DNA from: Daucus carota subsp. sativus
Lineage: Eukaryota > Streptophyta > Magnoliopsida > Apiales > Apiaceae
Reading direction: 5' to 3'
DNA length: 64,000 nucleotides
Assembly (NCBI RefSeq): GCF_001625215.2
Contig: NC_030384.2
Span: forward strand, 36,800,390-36,864,389
The position numbers and the translations under genes are program-made. The notes beneath the pieces are model-generated. The model ran no database searches, was not told the origin of the DNA, and saw nothing but the letters and a program-made list of their open reading frames with translations. This document shows, one piece after another, positions 20,531 through 32,215 of the stretch (positions are counted from its first letter, which is position 1; every line of letters starts with the position of its first letter).

Positions 20531-22365
20531 ATGTCTTATGATTCAGTAATCTCATCTGCTGTTAAAAAGCTCTCCTCAAAAACCCCATTCTTCGGCCTCA
20601 AATTATGGCCTCTGATTCTCATATCCATTGGAGTTCTCATCTTGTTGCTTCTTATTCTTAAATTCTGCTGTGCTCGTCGAAGATCCTCTAAATATGGTCA
20701 TTATCAGCTAAATAAACCTGAAAGTAGTAGAGATGCAATCTCGAAAACTCCTTCATCTGCACTGCTTCTATCGCGTAATGCATTGCCATCGGAGACTGAC
20801 ATAGAGTCGTCAGGTGGTCGGTGGTCAAGCCGGGAGGGGTATCGATGTTCGAGTACTAAAAGTGGTCAGTTGAAGCACTGGAATAGCATTGGGGGGATTA
20901 AGCAATACACACTAGAGGAGATTGAAACCGCTACAAATGAATTTGCTGATGAAAATGTTGTTGGCAGTGGAGATTACGGGATTGTCTATCGTGGCCTGTT
21001 GTTTGATCACTCTCGCGTTGCTATAAAGAAGCTCGTGTTTAACAAGTATGAGGCTGTTTTCTAGTTTTGTCAAGGAAATTAAATGAACTATACTGATCAT
21101 ACGGTGATTGTATAATTTGCAGTGGTAAATTAATGGACTTTATACAAGAAGTCGAGGCGATGTGGTGTATTAGGCACAAGAATTTGGTGAAGTTATTAGG
21201 ATACTGCACACAAGGAACCTACAAGTACAGTTCTTCTTAGCTTCTATATGCTAATTTATTTGTTTCTAGTTTAAAATGTTTTGTTTGTTTACGATGATCA
21301 GAATGCTTGTGTACGAGTACGTGGACAATGGTAATCTCAAGCACTGGCTTCATGGAACAGGAGGGGATGTTAGCCCCTTGACATGGAATACGCGGATGAA
21401 CATTATCCTAGGGATCGTCAAGTGGTTAGTGCTATTCTTTACCTGCTTTAGCTACGATGTTCGTGTTTATTGAATGGATTTGTAGTTGAAATTGAGAGTT
21501 TTGATTCTGCAGTTTGGTGTATCTTCATGAGGATACAGAACCACCTATTGTTCATCAGAATTTAAAATCAAGTAATATTCTGCTTGATCGCCAATGGAAT
21601 CCCAAGGTCTCGGATTTTGGTTTGTCCAAGCTTTTGGGACCTGACTGGACTCTTTCTTCGGCTAGACCAACAGGAACTTCCGGGTTAGTTTTTGCAATAC
21701 ATTCACAAAGCTGCCCTTTTGCGATCTGATTGCTGATCTGGCCTTTTCTGGTTGTTTAAATAGTTATATGGCACCAGAATATAGTGGAACAAGAATTTTG
21801 GACGAGAAGACGGATGTTTATAGCGTTGGAGTACTGATCATAGAGATCTTATCAGGGAGATCCCCGGTACAGAGGAGAGGAGACGGGACAGAGGTAATTT
21901 AAGCCAATAAACATTTAGAACAGATAATGTGCATCTACGATCTTACTGCTTTATTAAATTCATGAAACACGTTTCATTGGATCGGATGTGCAGGTTAACT
22001 TGGTTGAGTGGCTAAACTCCGTGTTGAGGGACCAGAATATAATCCATGTGCTGGATCCAAAGTTACCAGAGAAGCCTAATAAGAAGGAACTAAAGCGGAT
22101 AATATTGATTGCTCTACGCTGTGTTGATGCAGACGCTGAAAATAGGCCGAAAATGGGAGACATCATCCACATGCTTGAGCCTCGAGACTTGCTACTAAGT
22201 GATGTAAGAACTAGTGACATATCTGCAACTATCTAAAGTTGCTGTTATAGAAATCTCTATTCACATCTGTTTTCTGTTCTCACCGAGTTTCTTCTGGTTT
22301 TCACTTGAATGCAGGGACGTGTAACAAGAACAGAGACTTTTCGTCGCAATCCTGATTCCAATTAA
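20531..22365 (+). CDS. Membrane-anchored receptor-like kinase homologue with HQN in place of HRD (probable pseudokinase), 433 aa
   Basis: Exons: 20531-21045, 21123-21224, 21302-21424, 21513-21683, 21764-21893, 21994-22203, 22315-22365; phases agree. A short N-terminus of about 25 residues precedes one hydrophobic segment ([19 protein letters not shown]) and a basic stop-transfer CCARRR; there is no sizeable ectodomain, as in the At4g34500/At2g42960 class of plant kinases. Kinase marks kept: [11 protein letters not shown] loop, AIKKL lysine, QEVEAM glutamate, [33 protein letters not shown] and ENRPKMG. The catalytic loop reads [13 protein letters not shown]: Arg262 is Gln and the base Asp263 is Asn (codon 21559-21561). 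Lys and Asn of the loop remain. ATP binding is plausible, but phosphotransfer is doubtful. The exon 3 donor at 21425 was preferred because it gives IVKCLVYLHE with the usual spacing. The ligand and pathway are unknown. Confidence 0.88.
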
Positions 22366-23068
22366 GTATCAAGTTGATAGTGTAAATACAGAACAGGGCA
22401 CAGAACAGGGCAGGAATTGGATCATTTTTGAAGTCTGAAGGAGCTGGTATATGATCAAAACAAATTGTGTGACAAGTTTCTTCACAATATTGCTTCTTTC
22501 AGTTTTTATCTGTTAATGATACAAACATAATCATGCTGTAAATAATTGTTACTGTTCTGCGTGCTTGAGATTATGCATTCTTCCGGTTCCGGTTACTGCT
22601 TCTGTTTTGTATAACTGTAAATTTAGCTTCATTCCTTACTTATTGGCTATTGCTAGCATTATTCTCAAAATCGGTCATTAATCGATTAATCACTGATTAT
22701 TAGTCTCTCTTACATTTAGGTGAGAGGATCTCAAAAAGTTTAGATATATTATAAAATTCAACAAAATTCATGAACTTGTTAAATCAGATAATGATTAATA
22801 AAATTTTGAATATAACCTGATTTTAGTAAATTATTTAAATTCAAATGAAATACCCCTAAATATAAAAGAAAAATCCACAAATCTTTAAAATTTTAAAATA
22901 TTTGTTATATATATTCAGGTTTAAATATATTGTTAAAAACCCGAATTAAGGTCTAAAAAATATTTGTACAAATTTCTATGCAAGTTTCAACATCACAATT
23001 ATACTCTGGTGTTAGTTATGTAACAAACGAGTAACTGAATTATCGTCTGCAGACTCCCAACCACAAAA
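22366..23068. other. Intergenic, no gene recognised
   Basis: 3' flank of the kinase-like gene followed by AT-rich sequence up to the Helitron. A short CGATTAATC patch at 22670-22705 recalls the repeat at 9150-9340. Confidence 0.5.
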
Positions 23069-23070
23069 TC

Positions 23071-23470
23071 AATATACTTATATAAAGGAGAAGCGAGGGG
23101 CGTGTAGGTGGCGCCTCTCACATCGCTCCGTTCTATTTTTCTAATTTTTTGGAATTTTTGGATTGAAAGATATCAAAAATTAGAACTACCTTTTTTAATT
23201 TCGAATATATTAGAAGCAAGTTTCAGAATCTGATTTTGTTTCAGATTATTTATGGAATATAGTAGCTTGAAATATACTTATATAAAGGAGAAGCGAGGGG
23301 CGTGTAGGTGGCGCCTCTCACATCGCTCCGTTCTATTTTTCTAATTTTTTGGAATTTTTGGATTGAAAGATATCAAAAATTAGAACTACCTTTTTTAATT
23401 TCGAATATATTAGAAGCAAGTTTCAGAATCTGATTTTGTTTCAGATTATTTATGGAATATAGTAGCTTGA
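23071..23470. repeat. Two apparently identical 200-bp direct repeats inside the Helitron
   Basis: 23071-23270 and 23271-23470 look identical base for base by eye, including the GGCGTGTAGGTGGCGCC block. Further diverged or partial copies follow at about 23500-23590, 23612-23820 and 23880-24020. Because the unit begins at the Helitron 5' end, the element carries a second internal copy of its own left terminus. Confidence 0.9.
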
Positions 23471-24081
23471 AAGTTTTAATTTGATTTTGTTTCTATACAA
23501 AGGAGAAGTGATTTTAGTTTCGGATATATTAGAAGCAAGTTTCAGAATTTGATTTTATTTCAGATTATTCATGAAATATAGTAGCTTGAAAGTTTTTAAT
23601 CTGATTTTGTTTCTATATAAAGGAGAAGCGTGGGGCGTGTAGGTGGCGCATCTCACATCGTTTCGTTCTATTTTTCTAATTTTCTAAATTTCTGAATTTG
23701 CGAATGAAAAATATCAAAAATTAGAGCTACCTTTTTTTAGTTTCGGATATATTAGAAGCAAGTTTCAGAATCTGATTTTGTTTCAGATTATTCATGGAAT
23801 ATAGCAGCTTGAAATTTATAATCTGATTTTGTTTCAGATTATTTAATTATGGGAAAGAGTAGCACATAAGTCTCCTAATTTTTTAATTTTCTGGAATTTT
23901 CGGATGAAAAATATCAAAAATTAGAACTACTTTTTTTAATTTCGGATATATTAGAAGCAAGTTTCGGAATCTGATTTTGTTTCAGATTATTTATGGAATA
24001 TAGCAGCTTGGAATTTTTAATCTAATTTTGTTTCAGATTATTTAATTATGGGAAAAAGTAGCACACAAGTCTCTCTGCACC

Positions 24082-24089
24082 TATAAATA
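24082..24089 (+). promoter_or_regulatory. TATA-box-like site inside the Helitron
   Basis: TATAAATA is followed about 30-60 bp later by a CT-rich leader-like stretch (CTCTCTCAATACCACAACC). This looks like a core promoter with a 5' leader, perhaps captured from a host gene, but no coding region follows. Confidence 0.4.
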
Positions 24090-25184
24090 CCCCTATAGGT
24101 TGTAGGATTTTGGATCATCTAAACACAACCTACTCTCTCTCAATACCACAACCTTACCTCTCTCTGGTGATAGTTCTCTTGCTCGATTTCTAACTCGGTG
24201 GTGCTGTTTTTCTGCAATGATAAGTGAAGGTTGTTTATACGGTATTAAAAAAAATAAAGATTGTTGCAAGCAAAGGTAGTTATAGAACGCTATGTGGAAG
24301 TCGACAAATCCAAACACGGGAGAAGAATATAGTCTTGACATGATATTGATGGATGGTATCAATAAATTAACTATTAGTGATGTATGTTTGTTGGTTATTC
24401 TTTTATAATATTTGTTTTGTTTATCGGACATGTTTGTTGTTGTTATTTTTATATGATTTACTTTGTACACAGGAAAAAGTTATTCATGCATTATCTGTTT
24501 GCTCCGTTCAAGCAACTTTTGAGTGAAAACTGTTCATACAGTATTAAAAAATAAAGGTCGTTACAAGCAAGGGTAGTTATAGAGTATAGACCGCTATCTC
24601 ACAGATTTAAGTTAGATGTTTTTTGTGCACAATCAATCCAAAAAAATTGGAGGAAGATGACAGTGTAAGAACATGATTACTTTTCAAAATAAAACACAAA
24701 TAAAATTAAGATTTTTCGTGCTTTAAATTGCTAATTACATGTAGAAATTTATTTTCATTTTTTAAACATGAATTATAATCCAAATTTGCAATTTTATATA
24801 TTAGTATTTGTATCACATCAAGATTTTTATAATATAAAATTTATTTTATCTTACGAATATTATTTTTTAATTATTAATATTTTTTATAGACAACCACAAA
24901 ATTATTACATTCTACAAATATTAATATTGAATCATTAATATAATTTTATAGGCCGCCGCAACGCGCGGCTTCTCAACTAGTAGTTTCATAAATTTTAGTT
25001 CAGATTCCAAAGAGATCCTGTAATTTTCATATCCCATGAAACACAATATAGGTTGGTCCCAGTCAATCTGAATCCTTAAAAAAGGGATTAATTGGGGAAA
25101 TTAACGAGTTTTTAGCATCTACCCCTGTTTGGATGAGGAGTCCAAGTGCATTGATACAAAGTTGACAATCTAGTCCACATATAA

Positions 25185-25192
25185 CACATGTG
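25185..25192. promoter_or_regulatory. CACATGTG palindrome upstream of beta-carotene hydroxylase
   Basis: An E-box-type palindrome 127 bp before the start codon. bHLH and related factors bind such sites in plants. A TTTTATAC stretch at 25203-25210 may serve as the core promoter. This is a sequence match only. Confidence 0.35.
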
Positions 25193-25318
25193 GCTCACCT
25201 CCTTTTATACCCCCCAACACTCACATGTTACCTCCCCTGCCTTCTTGCATCTCTCCCAACACACTCTCTATTGATATCAATTTTCTAGCTCACCTCTCGG
25301 TAATCCTCCTGGTAATCC

Positions 25319-27074
25319 ATGGCAGCTAGGCTCTCTGTCGGGTTGTTCCGTGTAGGAAAATATGAAATCCAGGTTCCCAAACAGATGACTGCTGTTAAAA
25401 CAATTCGGGAACTATCTCCTTCATTTATAGGCCTAAGGCTGGGAAATAAGCGGAAATTGAGCATGTGTTTCGCGGTGGAGGAAAATGAGAGTCCAGTAGC
25501 TGCTGCAGAAGCTGAAGAGAGCTCGCGAGAACTTGAGAGAAAAATAATAGAATCCTTCACTGTCGCAGGAGGCAATCGTGCTGAGGAAAGAATGGCGAGG
25601 AAGAAAACAGAACGGTTCACTTACTTGGTCGCGGCTGTCATGTCTAGCTTCGGGATCACATCGATGGCTGTCTTCGCCGTCTACTCAAGGTTCGCTTGGC
25701 AAATGGAGGTACATTTTTTACATGCATACGTGGAGGTCATCTTATGTATTTCTCGCGATGCTTTCTAAACACTGAAAAGGATTTCGCAAAATGTATACAG
25801 GGTGGAGAGGTTCCTCACTCAGAGATGCTTGCCACATTTTCACTTGCTTTCGGGGCTGCAGTAAGTAATCTCTTCTTAATCCAAAACAAATCCCGCAGCT
25901 CATTTCTAAGAAATATGATCAATTTAACTTATGACCTGTCTGGGAACCTGAATTCATTTGAAATTGTGGATTTAATCAAATACCGGTTTGGGAATTTGGA
26001 TTTGGATTTCATTTGAAATCCACACATTCAAATATTAGTATAAATCTGAGAATTTGAAATGACAACTCAAATCTTGTCAATTGAAATCCATCATTTCAAA
26101 TTGAATACATGTTTCCAAACGGCCTCTTACTGAAATTCACTGCTCTAGGTTGGCATGGAGTACTGGGCAAGATGGGCGCACAAAGCGCTATGGCACGATT
26201 CGTTGTGGCATATGCACGAGGTATTCAAAATCTGCGGCCATCTAAACCAATCCGAATCAATCTAATTACGTATTTATATGTGCGCATCTGAAATGCAGTC
26301 ACACCATAAACCAAGAGAAGGAGCATTTGAGCTGAACGATGTTTTCGCTATAATAAACGCGGTTCCAGCCATAGCGCTTCTCGCCTATGGCTTCTTCCAC
26401 AAAGGCCTCTTTCCTGGCCTTTGTTTCGGTGCTGTATGTCTAAATCTTCTGTTTCCTCAATTTCAGAGAAAATAAACTAGTGTATTTCTGTCTTGCATAA
26501 TTTAAGGGCGTGACTGTTGTTTGTTTGTTTATGAACTAACAGTGACAGCTACTGTATTTATTCCAGGGACTTGGAATCACGGTGTTCGGGATGGCCTACA
26601 TGTTTGTCCACGATGGTCTTGTTCACAAAAGGTTCCCTGTGGGCCCTGTAGCCAATGTGCCCTACTTGAGAAAAGTTGCCGCTGCCCACCAGGTTTGTTC
26701 ACACTCTATTCTTTATTCCCCGTAGTCGTATTCGTGTCATACACTGGATACTCGGAAAATCGCGTATTGAACACATTTGTAGTCGAGTCCGGGTAACTCA
26801 GCTGTTTGATATATATGTGTTGTGCCTGTATAGCTGCACCACATGGAGAAGTTCAACGGAGTGCCGTTCGGGTTGTTTTTGGGACCTCAGGTTCGAGTCC
26901 TCTTTTGAGTACTTCATATGTGTTATTATTCAGGTTTAATCTAAATTAAAGTGTTATGTTTAGATGATAATTAATATAAAGAAATTATTTGATTGGCTGC
27001 AGGAATTGGAACAAGTCGGCGGAAATGAAGAGCTGGAGAAAGAGATCAATCGAAGAATCAAATCCTCTAACTAA
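25319..27074 (+). CDS. BCH: Beta-carotene 3-hydroxylase (non-heme di-iron), plastid, 303 aa, 7 exons
   Basis: Exons: 25319-25708, 25801-25860, 26149-26220, 26299-26433, 26567-26692, 26834-26890, 27003-27074; all phases agree. The enzyme hydroxylates the beta-rings of beta-carotene to give beta-cryptoxanthin and zeaxanthin in plastid membranes. The four histidine motifs of the family are intact: HKALWH (161-166), HESHH (173-177), HDGLVH (234-239) and HQLHH (260-264). The N-terminus looks like a plastid transit peptide, followed by ERMARKKTERFTYLVAAVMSS and membrane segments around MAVFAVYSRFAW, FSLAFGAAVGMEYW and FAIINAVPAIALLAYGFF. The C-terminus has EKFNGVPFGLFLGPQELEQV. The seven-exon layout and length are usual for plants. 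Intron 2 carries a small MITE (about 25934-26124). Confidence 0.97.
25934..26124. mobile_element. Small MITE in BCH intron 2
   Basis: Left GACCTGTCTGGGAAC and right GTTTCCAAACGGCC are imperfect inverse copies, and the inner sequence alternates CATTTGAAATcc and its inverse. A related copy is at 30844-31032 in the DeSI gene. The target duplication is not clear. Confidence 0.65.
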
Positions 27075-27243
27075 TAATAATCAGTTTTGTATGATAGTAC
27101 AACTTCATACTATAGAGTATACATTAATGAAATGAAAGTATATTTTTCTGGTTCTTACTTAGTTGTCTTGGCTTCTGTTGCTCATAACATCCGCGGAATC
27201 GAATTCTCACTCCCCATAACCTTTGTAAATATCTACAATAATA

Positions 27244-27494
27244 CTCCTTCCGTTTCAAATTAGATGTTCATTTTAAAAAAATCACACAGTTTAAGAAAAT
27301 TAGATCTTCACTAATTAATTGCATTAAATGATCAAAATATGTGGAGTGAGATTGATATAGGAAATATAAATAAGAGATAGTATGTGGAGGAGAATTGACT
27401 TTGAAAATATGATTTTGCATTGAAAGTTGAAATGGACAAATAATTTGAAACAATTTTTTTTTTAAGTGAACATGTAAATTTGAAACAGAGAGAG
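27244..27494. mobile_element. Stowaway-like MITE downstream of BCH
   Basis: CTCCTTCCGTTTCAAATTAG on the left and an inverse end TTTGAAACAGAGAGAG on the right, flanked by TA. The ends have drifted from the CTCCCTCCGT consensus. It lies about 170 bp after the BCH stop codon. Confidence 0.8.
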
Positions 27495-28655
27495 TAATAA
27501 TTATCGGTAATTATGTCGTGTTGTGAATGAAAGTTTAATTTGACTTTTCAGTTTACTTATTCTTTGAACAAGTATCACATATCAAACACGTTAAAAAAAA
27601 TCCTCGTCCATGGATGGGACGGGTTGGGAACTGATTTCGTGTTCGGGAATAACACTTCTTGGTTTCGGACCCGATACACCTCCTTGCTTTATTATGTAAA
27701 AAAATCGAAAAACTATTAAAATTGAATCTAAAAAGCGCACGTTGACACTTGACGGCAGGTGGAGAAATAAAATTGAAGGACAAGGTAAATAGGCTCGTGT
27801 TTAAAAGAAAAGCAGAATATTATGATAATGGAATAATGTCGGATATAAAACATTAAATTGTGCCAAGCGTCCTTACAAGAATAAACCGGCGGCAGGGGGC
27901 CTAAACATGTCAATTTTGTTTTTCGTTAATGCCGTGTCATCCATTGGTTGCTGTCATGATTTCCCTAGTGCTAGGGCCACTCTGTTATGCTACGTGTACA
28001 ACCTCCTCGCCCAAAGATAATACAATAAAATCTGCATATCCTAAATATCGCTGTCGTTATCTACCAAAAGTCGAGGGTTCAACTTTCAAGACTTGACGGA
28101 CCTACAAGTCGATACGAATACGTGCGTGTTTATTTAAATTTCTGTATAACGCGTAACGAACTAATCTTCATCAAAAACTAATGCTGAACCGAAACCTGTG
28201 TGGGAGGAAATGACAGCATCCACTGAATCCGGAAACAGGTCTATTAATTGAAAAGCAAGTCGCTGCTTGGCCAAAGAGAATGGCACACCTATCACACTAA
28301 TTTGGAGGACGAGACTGTATGAATATGTAGATTCGTTGAAAGGTGACCAAAAGTTTTTGTTATTCACTAAAGTGTGTTTGTTATACATTAATCAATAATT
28401 TGTTGTAAAGTATGGTCATCTACAAACATAGATAATGATGTATATCCGTTCTGCCTCTACGTGTTCCTATAAGATCACTCAAGATCAGCTCAATAATGTA
28501 AAAGTTTAAGAGGCCTAATACATATTAGATCATTATAGGCATGAAGTCTTGGTTTTACGTATGCTAATCCCCATTATCTGTGAAGTCAACTAATGTTTCT
28601 TAGGTCTTGCCTAAGTAGTTAGGTACACTTCCCTCACATTCCGCTACTATTAGTA
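27495..28655. other. Intergenic, no gene recognised
   Basis: About 1.2 kb with only short open frames on either strand and no recognisable protein features. No border-bearing repeat was found. Confidence 0.5.
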
Positions 28656-28931
28656 CTCCCTCCGTCCTTCTAGGAAGTATACGTTTAGAATATACACGGA
28701 GACTAAATAAAGTATATAAAATAATGTAAAGTAATGAAAAAGAGAAAGAAAAATAGGTAAAGTGGTGGGACCCATGCATATTTAATTGATAGGTTTGAAA
28801 AGTAGATGGAAGTAGTGTGCGGGATTTTTATATTATAAAAATTTACTATTTTGGAAAAATTTTGAAATGTATAGAATTGAATGAGACATCCCGAAAAAGA
28901 AAGTATATAGAAATCAGAGGGACGGAAGGAG
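28656..28931. mobile_element. Stowaway MITE
   Basis: CTCCCTCCGTCC at the left, GGACGGAAGGAG at the right, TA on both sides (28654-28655, 28932-28933). Inner sequence (GGAAGTATAC, TTTATATTATAAAA, GAAATGTATAGAATTG) matches the element at 56549-56829. Confidence 0.92.
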
Positions 28932-29274
28932 TAGTAAACTAAAGGTGAAAGGAATTTGAAATCGTAAATATCTTTTTTTTTTTTTTTTCTGGAAGTACCC
29001 GAATTCCGGATTGGACCAATTAGTGAACGAAGAGAAAAAGAATTGTGGACATATTACTGAACCGTGGACTAGTAGCATACAAGAATGGACATGTAAATAA
29101 CAAATGCACGAAGAAACATTTTACAAAGATTCATACAAGAAAATATTCTGAACGCCTTTGCAGCTGTCTTTACAAATCCACAAACAGCAGATCCTACCGG
29201 GTGAAACACCCTCCAATCTCCATACATCATGTTGCTAATACATTAAAACAACAGATCCTATATTTGTCTCTGAA

Positions 29275-32137
29275 TTAAAGGGCCTCTGTTGGTCTTTGTT
29301 GCAAGAGGGCATCCCCGTCGCCTACTCCAACCTCTGAATTACTGGATAGTTTAGGACCAGCAGAGACAAGGCTTTTAAACCAATCAGTCTGGAATCTGGG
29401 AGGACAAACTCTGTTGGTAGATTCTGTAGAAGCCGCAGAATTTGAATCAACACCTAGAAGGAAACGATATGCCACTTTGCTTGCTGTTACAATCTCAGTC
29501 TTTGCCTGCCTCAACTTTTGGACACCATGAGAGTAATTGTATTAATTGGTGCACAGAATAATAGTACTGTAGTATTATACCAAAAAGGAACTTCCAACTA
29601 GTAGAAAAGAAATAGTTACAAGCGCACAATAACTTGGCAGAAAAATGTGCAACAAAGGAAAACTAACTAAGAGGAAAGAATGTGAAAGATATGTGTTTGA
29701 GGTTAGTGTCTAGTCAGGAAATTGTACATGTATATTTGTTCTTTGTGTGCAGAGAGAAATATGTACCATGAAGGACCAATTGAAGAGGAACCAATATAAA
29801 GGATGCTTTGGAGGTTAACTAGCCAGCTAGGAAGCACCGACTCTTCAGAGTGGGTGTCATATGCGTGTCGGACTCTTCAGAGTGGGTGTCGTATGCGTGT
29901 CCGACTCTTCAGAGTGGGTGTCGTATGCGTGTCCGACTCATCATGTGAGGTGTACACACGCATACGGCAGTGGACTCGCCTTCGATACGGGGGCAACACG
30001 GCAGACTCCGCCCACCTGAGAAAAGGCCCAACAACCTGCTTTCACAGCCTCTCTCATCTATTTTCTCGGCATCTCTTTCACAGCGTCTCTCATCTCTCTA
30101 CATCTCCCATCTAGGAATTAGGAATTGTGACGCCCTCCAAACCTGGGGTCTAGATTTGGGGGTCACCAACTGACTCGCAGTAATAAGACATGTATAGCGG
30201 AACAAAATAATGATAGTAATATGACCCCTGCATGCACATGGATCGAGATCGATCGCAGGTTATAGTATTGTTAACGGAGGATTTTGGTTAACTAGAATTT
30301 TATAATTTTGGGGATTATGAGAAGGAGGGGCTGAGCTCGAGAGATGTCTCGGGTATCGGATCTCATATATCAAGATACATGCACGAGAGGTTGCAAACAG
30401 CAAACCAAACGTATCTTTAATCTTCACAAACAAAGAGTAGGCAAGACCACTGGCTAATACATGGCATTTCAAAGACCAGAGTCCATATTGACTGATGTCT
30501 CTAGAAATTTTAAGTGAATTCTTACCCGGAAAGCAGTGTTTCCAGCAATCTCTACAGCAGTATCGCCAGCATTGGCAAACCTGTTTACCCAGCCTGAAAT
30601 GAAAGCTAATTAGGACTTGCTGACATGATAAATTCCAAATTGCCTCTATAAAGCATTTATCTTAAAGTCGTGCTTCTAGTGAGGTACCACCATCAAGGAT
30701 AGTAGAAATATTTAACAGGTTTGTCAAGAGAAGAGTCTGAAATGCAATGTAGGATTTGCATAAACTTTAAGAATTATAACAACTCAATGTTATCTAGGAC
30801 GCAGACACATAGAAAAACTGCATGAACAACTAATGTCCTTATCGCCTGTTTGGTAACTTAGATCTCATTTGAAATTCCTAATGTGTCTGGATGGTCAAAA
30901 GAGCTTGGATCTGGATTCCATTTGAAATTCAAAACATTCAAATACTAGTACCAATTTGAAAATTTGAAATGACAACTTAATTCATTATATTTGAAATCCA
31001 TCATTTCAGATGTAATGCATGTTACCAAACACAATTTACAGAGTTCCTTCTTATCAAGTCCTAAGACCGTCCTCCTCTCAAAACTACAAGTTAACTAGTT
31101 AACAAATAAGCAAATTATTAAAGTTACAAGGTTCATACTATGATGTAATCATCACGATAACTTACCCAGCAATTCTAGTTCTACAAGACATTTACCTGTC
31201 TAAAGACTACATGATGACAATCAAACACATACCCTGATTCACTTTTCTATATATGCCAGCAACAGACTTTGACACATGTCGACAAGCTCGATCACACAAA
31301 TAACATTTTGAGCAGTTAAATACAGTACAGATAGTAGAACCAGTTTTATATCCATGTACAATCTTCCAAGTAGAAATTTATTAATCGTAAACATGGAAGT
31401 TAATAGTATACATGAGTGGATATATGCATTATTCTACTCATGGAAGTAATCCAACTATTTTAATGGCCAACACTTACCAGGAAGTCTGGGCACTCCAAGC
31501 CTTTGACAAAACTCATCACAGAAGTGATTGCAATTTTTCGATAGTAAATCATAAGATTGTCCAGGCCATTCTCTACTAAGTTCCCTCAGAATCTGTGCAA
31601 CCTTGAGAATTGAACAGTTTGTTTTGCCGAGCACAATGCACTCGCGGTATGTATACATAGGATTCTTCCCAGAAGGGCAACTAAAAACTCCAGAACCTTC
31701 CTCACAGTAGCCAAAAGACCACTCTTCCTCTCCGTGAACCTAAAACATCACAGACCTCTTAATTTGACTAAATTCCACAAAGGCACTTAAGCATATCTAT
31801 CATAATTACAAAGCCACATTAAAAAAAAACATCTATCCAAAACACAAAGATATATCACAAATATAATAGAATGAAATCCTGAAAGCAATTGATATGTTTA
31901 ATTAACAAATATGCCTAATTGCAAATAAGTTACTTAACCGGACTAGCGGGATATACTGAGTACGTTTCGTTTATGAAAAGGAGAAAACGAGGAGCGGACC
32001 TGGACAGCGCTATGGAAAATGCCACCAAGGCCAATACCGTCTTTGAAGATTTTGTTAATTTGAAGAATAGTGTTGTTAGTTTTATCAGATTCGCTGTTGG
32101 TGACATCGTAGATGTGGAGCTTCACTTCCGTCGTCAT
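29275..32137 (-). CDS. DeSI-like protease with PPPDE domain, 235 aa, 4 exons
   Basis: Minus-strand exons in coding order: 32137-32000, 31739-31478, 30593-30526, 29514-29275; phases agree. The protein starts MTTEVKLHIYDVTNSESD and carries ILQINKIFKDGIGLGGIFHSAVQV, PSGKNPMYTYRECIVLGKT and YDLLSKNCNHFCDEFCQRLG. The PPPDE fold uses a conserved His (here His42 in IFHSAVQ) and Cys (Cys116 in KNCNHF), both present, so it should be an active thiol peptidase. Family members remove SUMO or ubiquitin-like tags; the target of this one is unknown. The C-terminal tail (NRFANAGDTAVEIAGNTAFRLRQAK split across exons 3 and 4) matches the plant At4g25660/At4g25680-type group. Introns 2 and 3 hold a MITE and a tandem repeat. 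The first ATG giving MTTEV was taken as start. Confidence 0.94.
29839..29940. repeat. Three tandem 32-bp units in DeSI intron 3
   Basis: The word GACTCTTCAGAGTGGGTGTC recurs at 29839, 29871 and 29903, each followed by GTATGCGTGTC with one or two changes. The array is GC-richer than its surroundings and sits in a patch (29800-30120) unlike the neighbouring intron DNA, suggesting part of an inserted repeat. Confidence 0.88.
30844..31032. mobile_element. Small MITE in DeSI intron 2
   Basis: Left GCCTGTTTGGTAAC and right GTTACCAAACAC are inverse copies; the inside is an inverted repeat of CATTTGAAATTC-type words. Same family as 25934-26124. Confidence 0.7.
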
Positions 32138-32188
32138 TTTCACTTGAAAAACGCACTCGATTGTAGCTCAAATGGTCTAGGGTTTGGT

Positions 32189-32215
32189 AGAGAGAGAGAG
32201 AGAGAGGGGGGGGGG
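32189..32215. repeat. (AG)n/(G)n tract in the DeSI leader
   Basis: An AG run passes into a run of G on the plus strand, 52 bp upstream of the DeSI start codon, so the transcript would carry a CT-rich leader. Such tracts are frequent in plant 5' untranslated regions. Confidence 0.8.

Larger units (their letters stand above)
23069..24980 (+). mobile_element. Non-autonomous Helitron, 1.9 kb
   Basis: It starts TCAATATACTTATATAAAGG, a plant-Helitron-like 5' end, and ends with a short GC-rich hairpin (GCCGC with GCGGC) followed by TTCTCAACTAG, i.e. a CTRR terminus. It sits between A (23068) and T (24981), the expected A|T target, with no target duplication. The 5' half holds tandem and degenerate copies of a 200-bp unit. 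No Rep/helicase frame is present, so movement would rely on a partner element. Confidence 0.88.

Noticed and set aside
24093-24470. 125-residue minus-strand frame inside the Helitron
   Set aside because: No Rep or helicase motif and no recognisable family; AT-rich sequence gives such frames by chance.
30123-30300. TGTGACGCC start followed by a GGGGTC...GGGGGTCAC-like block, reminiscent of the beginning of a long terminal repeat
   Set aside because: No matching second repeat, primer site or coding remnant was found. If it is a virus-like element it is only a short fossil fragment of uncertain family.
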